In this document: positions 50,807 through 58,907 of the stretch, piece by piece | How positions within the stretch are numbered: the first letter of the stretch is position 1 | Layout of the letters: every line of letters begins with the position of its first letter | Source of the DNA: Syntrophaceae bacterium UBA1163 | GTDB taxonomy: Bacteria > Desulfobacterota > BSN033 > UBA1163 | NCBI GenBank assembly: GCA_002311635.1 | Contig: DBZJ01000009.1 | Span: 232 to 64,231, forward strand | Length of the DNA stretch: 64,000 nucleotides | Direction: 5' to 3' | Made by a program: the position numbers and the translations under genes | The notes under the pieces: model-generated | Database searches by the model: none | What the model was told of the DNA's origin: nothing | The model's input: the letters and a program-made list of their open reading frames with translations, nothing else

Positions 50807-53438
50807 CGACGGCCCTTTTGCGTCGCCCGACCCATCCCAGACCAACACAACCTAAAATTCCCAGGATGGTTGCTCCAATACCCAACTTAAAACTCAAGGG
50901 ATCATAAACAAATTCTACCTGATGTGTCCCGACACTCAGAGGAATTGCTCTGAATGTATAATCGGCCCTATATATTTTGGTTTCTTTCCCATCCACGAAA
51001 GCCTTCCACCCCGGATAGTAAGTATCGCTCAATACCAGCAGGCAATCTTTGGGAGCCTTCACCTGAAGGTCTAACCGGTTATTGCTCTCCGTCAAGATTT
51101 GGGCCTTCTGAGGGAGCCCACTGAGCGGCTCCCCTACATCATTCGTTCTTCGTAGGGGCGGCCCTCTGCGGCCGCTCTGGCTTGGGGTGGCTTCTTCCCC
51201 CTTTGCAAAAGGAACGGCGTGGGAACTTATCCATTTGGGTTCTTCTTCAAGAAAAACCTCCTGACCCGGACGAAATTCATTCTGGAGCATCATCAAAAGC
51301 ATTTTTTGTAAGTCCATCACTTTGAAGTCTTTTACAAGCCATGCTCTCGGAAGAGGGCTGCGATTTTTATATAGCTTTATGGTATTCTCTTTAAGGAGAT
51401 CTTCCCTCTTTCCCTGAAGCCCTTCAAGGTTTGCATAAATCAACTCAAATTTATGGTTTTTCTCAAGAAGAGTAACAGAGGTAATATATTTCACACCGTA
51501 AAGATCTATGAGTTGCGTTGCTGAAATAGAAGGAGTACTGACAAAAATTCTATAAAGATCATCCGTTCGTTTTACTCGAATGACGTCAGCTCCCCAAAGG
51601 TCATGTAACTGATACAGGAGATTCATAGAAGGATAATGTTTTTCCTTCAATGTATTAAGAAATGAAGGGTCTCCAACCAAAATTGTAGCGTCTTGCGAAA
51701 TAGTTTTGGCAGTTGAAAATACTCTAAAAAAGCCTTTGTCCGAAGAAATTGTTTTCAATATTTCAGTCTTTTGAAAATAGTCCGACGCTTTTTCTTTCCA
51801 GTAGTAGCCCATATTACCAAACAGGTCTGTTATCAGGAAAAGGATCAATAGAAGTTTTGTCCAACCCTTCCATTTCTTCTCGTAGCCGGTCCTTAGCAAG
51901 AGAAAGAAAAGAGCCAAGTAGAAGAAAAATCTTTTCGTATGGAAAAGGTTTGCAGAGAGATAATTGAATTGCGGAAAATCAATCTCTCTTAGTTTCAAAT
52001 ATTGTTCAATACTTCTATGGCCTAAAGCCAGAAATAAAAGGAGTAGACCACTGATGAGAGAAAGCGTTGTGAGAAGGTTTTTAATTCTCTTCCCTCCACC
52101 CTCTTTTGAGAGATCGAACAACCGCTGAAACCCCATGCCTGCTGTAACAGAGAGGAGGAGAATAAAAATATAGAGAAATTTTGCAGGATACCGGATTCCA
52201 TTGAAAAATGGAATGTACTTAAAAACAAAAGGGTAGAGAGGATTGTAAGCGCCTAACGATAGAAAGATCGAGAAGATCATGAGAATGAGAAAGAGCATCT
52301 TGTTGTCTTGGTGCGCTTCCGTTCGATCCTTTTCTTCAGAGGATAAGGTGCGGCGATGGGGCATGAGAAAGAAGATCAAGCTCAGTATAAAGGGAAGTCC
52401 TCCCGTATAGAGCGTTTTGAACCAGCATTGAACGGTCCAATATTTTTTCATATCTAAAAAATATCCATAGGCATCGGGAAGAAAGAATAGAAGAATATCC
52501 TTGGGCGCAAAACTCCATGTGGTTGCTTCTTGATAGGAAATTCCATTTCCCCTGATAGAGTGATGAAACAATTCGACAAAAGGGAATAATTGAACTGCGG
52601 AGAGAAACAAAAAGAGAATGGAAATAACCAAGAGACTTCTTATTCGTCCCCAATAAATGGGGGCGCTACGGACGAATTTGGAAATGGAAAGGCTAAAAGG
52701 GGATTTGTGGCGTCGGGGTTTATCCCCGACAGAGTTGGCATATGGAAAGGGGGAGAAAATCACCATGATTAAGAGAACAAAAAAATTACCATAGACAATT
52801 TCTATCCCTCCGCCCAAAAAAGAAATAGTGATCAGAATAGCCGTAAAAATCTCATTTTTTAAACCCCGTCCGTTGATCGCCCTTCTGAAAAACATCATGA
52901 TCAAAGGCGTCCAGATACTCGAAAGGAGAATGGTCAGCAAACTATGGACGGAAAGGAGATACCCGCTGAGCATAAATGTCAGGCCCGAGATAAGGGAACC
53001 TGTTGCATTTATCTTAAAGTCTCTAAGGAGAAGGTAGGTGAATAATCCGCCCAAGAAGAAATGAAGAATGATGATGGCATTAAAGGCCACATCGAAGGGG
53101 AGAAGAAAAAAAAGACCATTTAAGGGATAAAGGAGGGCATGCTGGGGGTTAGCAAAGAAGGGTTGGCCGGAGAATTGATAGGGATTCCATAAAGGGAAAC
53201 TTCCATGCTTGATGCTTTCGACCCAGAAGAATCGCGGTGGAATGAAATAAGGACCTAAATCCCTTTCTATGAGCAGAAACCTTTTCTCAAGGAGGTCATA
53301 AAAAAAGAACAGGGATAAAAAGAAAAGGGCCAGAACAGCCAAGAAATCCGGTGATCTGACCCATCCTATTTTTTCTCTAATCTTTTCAATCACAAGGAGG
53401 CTGGTTTTACTGTATTCCTTCCTTATAAATCTCAACAA
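50778..53438 (-). CDS. YfhO-family membrane protein (putative lipid-linked sugar transferase)
   Basis: An 886-residue protein with about 12-14 transmembrane helices and a large periplasmic C-terminal domain that ends in a YfhO-like beta domain (LLVLSDTYYPGWKAFVDGKE, then GTHQVEFVYDPLSFKLGIG) plus one last helix. YfhO-type proteins are GT-C-like glycosyltransferases acting on lipid-linked substrates, for example in lipoteichoic-acid glycosylation. Two palindromic repeats are read in frame (near 51130-51190 and 52650-52745), adding RRGPPLRRTNDVGEPL-like and SVGDKPRRHKSP-like stretches. Convergent with mshE and just downstream of the pilins, but not obviously related to them. Confidence 0.78.
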   Translation of the reverse strand: MLRFIRKEYSKTSLLVIEKIREKIGWVRSPDFLAVLALFFLSLFFFYDLLEKRFLLIERDLGPYFIPPRFFWVESIKHGSFPLWNPYQFSGQPFFANPQHALLYPLNGLFFLLPFDVAFNAIIILHFFLGGLFTYLLLRDFKINATGSLISGLTFMLSGYLLSVHSLLTILLSSIWTPLIMMFFRRAINGRGLKNEIFTAILITISFLGGGIEIVYGNFFVLLIMVIFSPFPYANSVGDKPRRHKSPFSLSISKFVRSAPIYWGRIRSLLVISILFLFLSAVQLFPFVELFHHSIRGNGISYQEATTWSFAPKDILLFFLPDAYGYFLDMKKYWTVQCWFKTLYTGGLPFILSLIFFLMPHRRTLSSEEKDRTEAHQDNKMLFLILMIFSIFLSLGAYNPLYPFVFKYIPFFNGIRYPAKFLYIFILLLSVTAGMGFQRLFDLSKEGGGKRIKNLLTTLSLISGLLLLFLALGHRSIEQYLKLREIDFPQFNYLSANLFHTKRFFFYLALFFLLLRTGYEKKWKGWTKLLLILFLITDLFGNMGYYWKEKASDYFQKTEILKTISSDKGFFRVFSTAKTISQDATILVGDPSFLNTLKEKHYPSMNLLYQLHDLWGADVIRVKRTDDLYRIFVSTPSISATQLIDLYGVKYITSVTLLEKNHKFELIYANLEGLQGKREDLLKENTIKLYKNRSPLPRAWLVKDFKVMDLQKMLLMMLQNEFRPGQEVFLEEEPKWISSHAVPFAKGEEATPSQSGRRGPPLRRTNDVGEPLSGLPQKAQILTESNNRLDLQVKAPKDCLLVLSDTYYPGWKAFVDGKETKIYRADYTFRAIPLSVGTHQVEFVYDPLSFKLGIGATILGILGCVGLGWVGRRKRAVVSKPPDPLL
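51119..51200. repeat. GGCGGCC palindrome inserted in frame in the yfhO-like gene
   Basis: GTAGGGGCGGCCCTCTGCGGCCGC palindromic core, plus flanking repeats, coding RRGPPLRRTNDVGEPL-like low-complexity residues on the minus strand. Related to 44147. Confidence 0.6.
52650..52745. repeat. CGTCGGGG-TTTAT-CCCCGAC palindrome in the yfhO-like gene
   Basis: The stem CGTCGGGG/CCCCGAC with a TTTAT loop lies near 52712-52731, read in frame on the minus strand as a SVGDKP-containing loop between helices. The same loop is in 13484-13504. Confidence 0.55.
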
Positions 53439-53496
53439 TCAATTCAAGACCGTCGTGTTACCATGTGCTACAACAATAGAACACCTCCAATAAACA

Positions 53497-53531
53497 CCCT
53501 TTCCTTCTCTCCGTTGAGAGAAAGGAAAGGG
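53497..53531 (-). terminator. Terminator-type hairpin after the second pilin
   Basis: CCCTTTCCTTtCTCTC, a short AACG loop and GAGAGAAGGAAAGGG on the minus strand, 15 bp with one mismatch, about 40 bases after the pilin stop codon and followed by TGTTTATT. Confidence 0.6.
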
Positions 53532-53571
53532 TGAGGAGAACATTTTGGATATAAGTTTGCCTATCCCTCTA

Positions 53572-53943
53572 TTACCACGTAGTATGTGCCGGACAGGTAA
53601 TATTGGGGGGGGTAGCTGCATCTATTGAAAAACTATACGTAGCCGCTCCCACGGTTATAGTCAGATAGGTAGCATCTGAGCCAGCAACTTGAACTCCCTG
53701 CACTCCGGCAGAACCAACAATGCCCGTCCAATCCTCCGTAGTGGTTGTAACGTTCAATACGCGAGCTGCATACAATAGGGTATTCGCGGCTCTAAGGCCT
53801 CCTAATACCCCCCTTGCCGTGCCATCTTGAGCTTGAGTTGTCAAATCGACATATCTTGGGATGGCAACTGCCGCAAGAATCCCGATGATCACAATAATTA
53901 CGATTAACTCAATTAACGTGAAGCCCCTCTGATGTCTTAGCAT
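53572..53943 (-). CDS. Type IV major pilin-like protein, second copy (MshA/PilA-like)
   Basis: A 123-residue pilin from the ATG at 53943, with GGAAAGGAG 6-8 bases upstream. Leader MLRHQRG, then mature FTLIELIVIIVIIGILAAVA with Glu5, and a GspG/MshA-like body (RYVDLTTQAQDGTARG). The C-terminal region ends ITCPAHTTW with one Cys. It differs from the first copy at about 19 of 123 positions. It lies downstream of that copy in the same direction. Confidence 0.88.
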   Translation of the reverse strand: MLRHQRGFTLIELIVIIVIIGILAAVAIPRYVDLTTQAQDGTARGVLGGLRAANTLLYAARVLNVTTTTEDWTGIVGSAGVQGVQVAGSDATYLTITVGAATYSFSIDAATPPNITCPAHTTW

Positions 53944-54048
53944 ACATGCTCCTTTCCAAATCTTCAAGATAAAACCCTTCCTGTAACGGAATTTTCTCTA
54001 AAATGAACTGCAGTCGTAAGCAACAACAGAGCACCTGCAATAAACACA

Positions 54049-54083
54049 CCCTTTCTTTCTCTCCGTTAAGGGAAAGGAAAGGG
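54049..54083 (-). terminator. Hairpin between the two pilin genes
   Basis: Same hairpin plan as 53497-53531: CCCTTTCCTTTCCCTTA / CGGAGAGAAAGAAAGGG, imperfect. It lies about 40 bases after the first pilin's stop. A partial terminator could set unequal expression of the two pilins. Confidence 0.5.
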
Positions 54084-54123
54084 TGAGGAGAACATTTTGG
54101 ATATAAGTTTGCCTATCCCTCTA

Positions 54124-54495
54124 TTACCACGTAGTATGTGCCGGACAAGTAATAATGGGGGGAGTACCCGTATCCATTGAAAAACTATACGTAACCGCTC
54201 CCACGGTTATAGTTAGATACTGAGTACCTGAACCAGAAACTTGAACTCCCTGCAATCCGGCAGAACCAACAATGCCCGTCCAATCCTGCGTAGTGGTTGT
54301 AACGTTCAATATGCGAGCTGCATATAACAGGGCATTCGCGCTTCTAAGGCCTCCTAATATCCCCCTTGCTGTGCCATCTTGAGCTTGAGTTGTCAAATCG
54401 ACATATCTTGGGATGGCAACTGCCGCAAGAATCCCGATGATCACAATGATGACGATCAACTCAATTAATGTGAAGCCCTTCCGATTTTTAAGCAT
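54124..54495 (-). CDS. Type IV major pilin-like protein, first copy (MshA/PilA-like)
   Basis: A 123-residue pilin with AAGGAGGAG 7 bases before the ATG at 54495. Leader MLKNRKG and mature FTLIELIVIIVIIGILAAVA. The body and C-terminus (ending ITCPAHTTW) match the second copy, and the repeated block extends 3' through the downstream hairpin, so the pair arose by a tandem duplication of about 550 bases. It lies next to the promoter elements. Confidence 0.9.
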   Translation of the reverse strand: MLKNRKGFTLIELIVIIVIIGILAAVAIPRYVDLTTQAQDGTARGILGGLRSANALLYAARILNVTTTTQDWTGIVGSAGLQGVQVSGSGTQYLTITVGAVTYSFSMDTGTPPIITCPAHTTW

Positions 54496-54547
54496 ATTTT
54501 CTCCTCCTTGTCGAGAATTTATTGGTATTCACTCCATTTTGCACAAT

Positions 54548-54576
54548 TTAATATCAGCTTGGAAATTCCTTGTCAA
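54548..54576 (-). promoter_or_regulatory. Sigma-70-type promoter of the pilin pair
   Basis: On the minus strand TTGACA (54576-54571) and TATTAA (54553-54548) are separated by exactly 17 bases. The start codon of the first pilin is about 50 bases downstream. Confidence 0.65.
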
Positions 54577-54590
54577 GTGAATTAGTTAAC

Positions 54591-54606
54591 AGCAATATTT
54601 ATGCCA
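54591..54606 (-). promoter_or_regulatory. Sigma-54-type promoter candidate of the pilin pair
   Basis: On the minus strand TGGCATAAATATTGCT, with GG and GC separated by 10 bases, fits the -24/-12 pattern TGGCAC-N5-TTGCW at most positions. It lies just upstream of the sigma-70-like promoter. Pilin genes in related bacteria commonly use sigma-54. Confidence 0.5.
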
Positions 54607-54756
54607 GTCGAATCCAAAATTGGCAAAATCATTATACTAATAAAAAAATAAATGATTTCAAATAGTTAGTTGATGGCGGGTAGTTATTTTGAATTTAACA
54701 AGGATCAGCTTGCTAAGAAAAATGGACAAATTTTGCATGTTGGACAAAAATTGTTC

Positions 54757-54764
54757 GTTTTTTT
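54757..54764. repeat. Target-site duplication (left)
   Basis: GTTTTTTT, identical to 57704-57711; flanks the IS1595-type transposon. Confidence 0.85.
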
Positions 54765-54837
54765 GGTAATTATTTACTTGACACACAAGAATTTTTATGC
54801 TACATTAATCTTAACAAATACTTGAAAGGAATATCTC

Positions 54838-55794
54838 ATGGAAACAACAATTCAATTCCCAAAAACCTTACAGGAAGCAATCGCCTACTTTTCTGATTCT
54901 GACCGATGTTTTGAATATGCGGTAAAACTTAGATGGCCGAATGGAAAAATCACTTGCCCCCGTTGCGGATCGGATAAACACTCTTTCATTTCAACACGTC
55001 GCCTTTGGTGGTGCAAGGGTTGCAAACAACAATTCACCATGAAAGTAAATACCATCTTCGAGGATAGCCCTCTTGGTATGGATAAATGGATGACTGCCCT
55101 TTGGTTGTTAGTGAATTGTAAAAATGGAATCAGTAGTTGCGAAGTCGCCCGTGATCTTGGAGTTACACAAAAGACTGCATGGTTTATGTTACATAGACTA
55201 CGCCTTGCTATGCAGACCGGATCATTCTCTAAACTTGGCGGAGAAGTTGAGGTTGACGAAACATTTATTGGTGGCAAGGCCAGAAACATGCATCCCCAAA
55301 AGAAGAGCCTTAGAGTTACCGGAAGAGGGGGGAAGGATAAAGTCCCCGTTATGGGAATCTTGGAGCGTGGCGGAGAGGTTAGGACAGCCATCGTCCCAAG
55401 CCGGAAGAAGAAAGTTCTTCAAAACGAAATCAAGAAGCATGTTAAGGCAGGAAGCGCACTTTATAGTGATGCCTTGCGGTCTTATGATGGGCTTGATTCA
55501 GAATTTGCTCACAAAGTCATTGACCACGCCGTTGCATACGTTGACGGTAAAGTCCATACAAACGGCCTTGAAAACTTCTGGAGTCTTTTGAAACGTAGCT
55601 TGAAGGGGACCTATGTCAGTGTAGAACCTTTTCATCTCTTCCGTTACTTGGATGAACAGAGTTTTCGTTTTAACAATCGGAAAGAAATGAATGATTCGGA
55701 AAGATTTGAAGAAGTGATGAGCCAAGTTTTAAATCGTCGCGTTACCTTTAATCAACTCACTGGCAAAGAAATTTCTACGACGCAACTCAATTAA
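54838..55794 (+). CDS. IS1595-family transposase (ISXO2-like DDE)
   Basis: A 318-residue transposase. N-terminal zinc motif CPRCGS ... CKGCKQQF, then the DDE-type ISXO2-like domain with GGEVEVDETFIGG (first Asp, about 140), ALYSDALRSYDGL (second Asp) and HTNGLENFWSLLKRSLKGTY (third catalytic region). The reading frame is intact, so the element may be active or recently active. The ribosome site is AAAGGAAT before ATG at 54838. Confidence 0.92.
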   Translation: METTIQFPKTLQEAIAYFSDSDRCFEYAVKLRWPNGKITCPRCGSDKHSFISTRRLWWCKGCKQQFTMKVNTIFEDSPLGMDKWMTALWLLVNCKNGISSCEVARDLGVTQKTAWFMLHRLRLAMQTGSFSKLGGEVEVDETFIGGKARNMHPQKKSLRVTGRGGKDKVPVMGILERGGEVRTAIVPSRKKKVLQNEIKKHVKAGSALYSDALRSYDGLDSEFAHKVIDHAVAYVDGKVHTNGLENFWSLLKRSLKGTYVSVEPFHLFRYLDEQSFRFNNRKEMNDSERFEEVMSQVLNRRVTFNQLTGKEISTTQLN

Positions 55795-55830
55795 CCACAA
55801 ACGTCAAGGACGGGGCAAGCGAAAGAAAAA

Positions 55831-55968
55831 CTAACTCTTTCGCCTATGCCCTGTCTTACATTTTTTCTCTGCTTCTTTAATTTCGGACTTTGGTACCTTA
55901 AATAATTTCTTTAATGTGTTCTCAAAGTTCGTCTTTGCTTTGTTGCCTTCAATCATTTTAGGTTTCAT
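55831..55968 (-). CDS. Small 45-residue protein coupled to the HEPN-like gene
   Basis: A short ORF of 45 residues (starts MKPKMIEGNKAKTNFENTLK; basic end, HRRKS). Its ATG lies 3 bases after the stop of the 303-residue HEPN-like gene, whose last codons form the GGAGTGAG ribosome site. The MIEGxxAxxNFE pattern is known to me from short genes found beside various integrated elements. It may be an antitoxin or partner protein; not proven. Confidence 0.65.
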   Translation of the reverse strand: MKPKMIEGNKAKTNFENTLKKLFKVPKSEIKEAEKKCKTGHRRKS

Positions 55969-55971
55969 AAC

Positions 55972-56883
55972 TCACTCCGATAATTTAATTGAAAGACCTT
56001 CAAGAAATTCCTTTGTCCTCTCCATAATGCTAAGCGCTGGTTCTTCATCGTAGCTTTCCCTTGCATGGGCAACAAATATACGGTAACCGTTTTTAAAATG
56101 TCTAAATTGAGAAGCGGCTTCTGAACAAAATTTCAGTTCTTCGTCTCTTGCTGTACTTCTGGGAAGTTGTTGCTGTGTTTCTATTTTTTTTTCAATCTCT
56201 TTTATGAGAGCATTCCATTCAGCAAGATTAATCTCAAAAGGGAAAATCACGTTTAAATGTTGAGCCAATGCCCGCAAACCTATTTCTGCTGCTCGCATTG
56301 AATGAAATACAGAAGCAGTATATTCACCAACAGTAAAAGAGTTCCCCGCATGTTGCAATTCCCTTAACGCTTTTGGGAAAAAAGATATAAAACGCTCATT
56401 GAAATCTGATCGTTCGTAATATTTAGCTCGATGGGATGGAACAAAAAAGAATAGATGTTGACTCATTTCGACCTTAACTGCTTTTATTAATATCTCTAAA
56501 GTTTCTGAATTGCTTGGCGGAATGTCAAGTGCATCTTTTAATAAAGTTGAAGCGATTTTAAGATGCATATTATCACAATGGGTTTTTAATTTATTCAATA
56601 ATTTTATAAAATCTATTTTCTCTTGATCTGTCAAAACCATTTCTTTATCTAACTCGCCAATATGGAGACAAATTCCAATATCGTTGATCGTTTCTCCCAT
56701 TTCTATGTATTCACTTGCTGCAAATTTAAGCATGTCTTCTAAACTCCAAAGTCGGAAAGGATTTTTGACCCATGGCAATAGATGATCGTCCGAATCATTA
56801 TCGCTTAATGAGGTTTGTGTGTCAAGTATAAATGGTTGGGGAAGATCAGGAGATTTTCGACGAGAAGAAAAAAATTCTTGCAT
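55972..56883 (-). CDS. HEPN-like protein, IS1595 passenger
   Basis: A 303-residue protein from the ATG at 56883, chosen for GGAGG 9 bases upstream over an earlier in-frame ATG. Mostly helical and acidic. The C-terminal third has a long helical domain with FKNGYRIFVAHARESY, where R-x4-H fits the HEPN nuclease motif, preceded by FHSMRAAEIGLRALAQHLNV, typical of HEPN/MAE_28990-type families. The N-terminal 150 residues are unfamiliar. Possible role: RNase effector in stress or phage defence. Divergent from the transmembrane protein. Confidence 0.6.
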   Translation of the reverse strand: MQEFFSSRRKSPDLPQPFILDTQTSLSDNDSDDHLLPWVKNPFRLWSLEDMLKFAASEYIEMGETINDIGICLHIGELDKEMVLTDQEKIDFIKLLNKLKTHCDNMHLKIASTLLKDALDIPPSNSETLEILIKAVKVEMSQHLFFFVPSHRAKYYERSDFNERFISFFPKALRELQHAGNSFTVGEYTASVFHSMRAAEIGLRALAQHLNVIFPFEINLAEWNALIKEIEKKIETQQQLPRSTARDEELKFCSEAASQFRHFKNGYRIFVAHARESYDEEPALSIMERTKEFLEGLSIKLSE

Positions 56884-57013
56884 TTGGCATACCTCCATGC
56901 TAAGATTTGGTTAGTACGGCCAAATGCGTTAGTTCTAAGGAAATCGGACTGCCATCCGATCTTCTTATTCCTTCCGACGAGCGTTAATCCATAATAGCAT
57001 GGAGGACGCTCGG

Positions 57014-57655
57014 ATGCAAGTCTTATTGTCTTTTAAACAACAAAAAATACTTAGAGCAATTAAAATCGTGTTCCCAAAAGTCAAAAATACGTGGCAATAT
57101 TTTGAATCCCCTGGATATGTAGGGGTATTCGGTGCCATGACTTTATTTTATTTATCAGTAACACAGGGGCATATATACGTTGGATTATCTATCATAATTC
57201 TTGGAATATTTTTTGGATTTCTGGCTTCTTATAATTCAGGTAGACATAAATCAACTGACTTGGTTGATGAATATGAAGAAAGATTTTTTATAAGAATGAA
57301 AGCAGAAAGGAAACATGCCGCCCAATACTTATTGGGAGAAATAAAAAACAATGCTTGCCTAAAATGGGTTCTTGATTACCTTGAAGCTCCAATAGCAGAA
57401 AAAGTTGTTAAAGAGCAAATTGATACTATGCAAGTTTACAGTTATTTCCGGCACTGGATCGAGTTGTATTGGCAAGCAAGCCAAAAAGACATTCAGATAT
57501 ACCGCAAGAATGATCCTGGCGCGTGGCCAACATTAGGTAAGCTCTATAATATTATGATCACTCTTGAGAAAAAAGAATTAGGAGAACGATACGTCGGTTG
57601 GAATGAAGAACGTGTTGAGGAAGCATTAAAAGACGAAGCAAGTCTTGTGCTATAG
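57014..57655 (+). CDS. Two-helix membrane protein, IS1595 passenger
   Basis: A 213-residue protein. The ATG at 57014 is used because GGAGG lies 8 bases upstream. Two adjacent transmembrane helices (about 38-58 and 60-80: GVFGAMTLFYLSVTQGHIYV and LSIIILGIFFGFLASYN) are followed by a 130-residue cytoplasmic helical domain ending in EERVEEALKDEASLVL. No family recognised. It is divergent from the HEPN-like gene across about 130 bases; the two starts lie in an inverted sequence (GCATGGAGG and CCTCCATGC), as if duplicated in place. Confidence 0.5.
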   Translation: MQVLLSFKQQKILRAIKIVFPKVKNTWQYFESPGYVGVFGAMTLFYLSVTQGHIYVGLSIIILGIFFGFLASYNSGRHKSTDLVDEYEERFFIRMKAERKHAAQYLLGEIKNNACLKWVLDYLEAPIAEKVVKEQIDTMQVYSYFRHWIELYWQASQKDIQIYRKNDPGAWPTLGKLYNIMITLEKKELGERYVGWNEERVEEALKDEASLVL

Positions 57656-57703
57656 TTCCATTTTGTCCAGTCTCAACCTCTGTGTGTCAAATATATAATT
57701 ACC

Positions 57704-57711
57704 GTTTTTTT
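57704..57711. repeat. Target-site duplication (right)
   Basis: GTTTTTTT, identical to 54757-54764. Confidence 0.85.
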
Positions 57712-57713
57712 CA

Positions 57714-58790
57714 TTATCGGCGAGGACTTTCTCCCCTTATCTTTATTAATTCTGCTACAATGCTGACAGCGATTTCCTCAGGGGTTTCGGAGTTGATGTC
57801 AAGTCCGATGGGTGCGTGAACTCGTTCCAGCGTCTCTTTGGAGATTCCTTTTTTCTTCAAACTCTGATAAAGAGTCTTAATCTTCTTCTTCGACCCTATC
57901 ATTCCGATATACCGCGCGTTTGTCTTGATTGCCTGTTCCAGCACGAAGCCATCATAAAGATGACCTCGGGTGACGATGACAATATATGAGGAATCATCAA
58001 CATCGAGTCGGTCGAAGCACTTCTCAAATTCTGACACGACGACTTCGTCCACTTCTGGGAAACGCTCTCGATTGGCAAACATCTCCCGGTCATCGATGAC
58101 CATCACCCTGAAATGGACTTTCTTGACAAGAGGAGCCAACTGTTCAGAAATATGGCCTCCCCCAAAAATATAGACCGTCGGCTCACAAAAAACGGGTTCC
58201 AGCAGGACTTCCACCTTTCTCTGTTCAGAATTTAAGACTGACATCTTCGGCCTTTTCTCTTTTAATAATATCTTACCTTCACTCAAAAGCTTTTTCCGTA
58301 ATTCCACTCCGCCAAATAAAGAACCGAACTTCTCTCCGGAAGTCTTCATCAATATCTTCGGGCCTTCTCTTTTTGGAAAATCAGCATCCACCGAGACCAG
58401 CGTAGCCAAAATAGCTGACCCGCCCTTCTGTCTTATCTTTGCCGCCTCCTGGTAGATGCTTAAGAAATCTTCTTCAAGGGGTTCCAAAAAGATGTCAATA
58501 TTTCCCCCGCAGATCAGCCCACCTTCTGCCAATTGCTCAGACGTAAGGTCGAAATGGAGAATTCGCCCCTTCCCTGTCTCCATCACTTTTTGAGCTTCTT
58601 GCCAAACCTCTGCCTCAACGCATCCTCCCCCAATAGAGCCGACAGAAGTTCCGTCTCCTTTAACCAAATATTTCGCGCCCACTGCCCTGGGGGCAGAGCC
58701 TATCCGGTTGACCAGAGTAGCAAGTGCACACTTTTCTTTGTTCTCAAGGGCTCTCACTATATCAACGTATATGTCCTGCACGATCCTCAT
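57714..58790 (-). CDS. xdhC: XdhC/CoxF-family molybdenum-hydroxylase maturation protein
   Basis: A 358-residue protein. The N-terminal XdhC-CoxI domain (about 10-80) has LVNRIGSAPRAVGAKYLVK and GSIGGGCVEAEVW. The C-terminal Rossmann domain (about 200-340) has VYIFGGGHISEQL, MVIDDREMFANRERFPE and ARYIGMIGSKKK. XdhC binds the molybdenum cofactor and assists sulfuration and insertion into xanthine-dehydrogenase-type enzymes. Its neighbours yqeC, yqeB and mocA fit a selenium-dependent hydroxylase. The IS1595 element ends 2 bases past its stop. Confidence 0.87.
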   Translation of the reverse strand: MRIVQDIYVDIVRALENKEKCALATLVNRIGSAPRAVGAKYLVKGDGTSVGSIGGGCVEAEVWQEAQKVMETGKGRILHFDLTSEQLAEGGLICGGNIDIFLEPLEEDFLSIYQEAAKIRQKGGSAILATLVSVDADFPKREGPKILMKTSGEKFGSLFGGVELRKKLLSEGKILLKEKRPKMSVLNSEQRKVEVLLEPVFCEPTVYIFGGGHISEQLAPLVKKVHFRVMVIDDREMFANRERFPEVDEVVVSEFEKCFDRLDVDDSSYIVIVTRGHLYDGFVLEQAIKTNARYIGMIGSKKKIKTLYQSLKKKGISKETLERVHAPIGLDINSETPEEIAVSIVAELIKIRGESPRR

Positions 58791-58907
58791 CCCTCACTAA
58801 ACTCTTAGGAAATAAGAGACCTCCTTATGATTTCATCCCATTCCGGTATGTTGGAGTGCACTCACCCCTATGTGCTACGGTGATATTTTCCGTAATGGGC
58901 TTCATTT

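Larger units (their letters stand above)
54765..57703. mobile_element. IS1595-family transposon with passenger genes, complete
   Basis: Ends are inverted repeats: left GGTAATTATTTACTTGACACACA (54765 on), right the complement of GGTAATTATATATTTGACACACA, matching at 21 of 23 positions. It is flanked by an 8-bp direct repeat GTTTTTTT on each side, the TSD length of this family. Contents in order: transposase (+), a 45-residue protein (-), a HEPN-like protein (-) and a two-helix membrane protein (+). The element lies just downstream of xdhC (its TSD ends 2 bases from the stop codon) and upstream of the pilin promoters. Confidence 0.9.
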
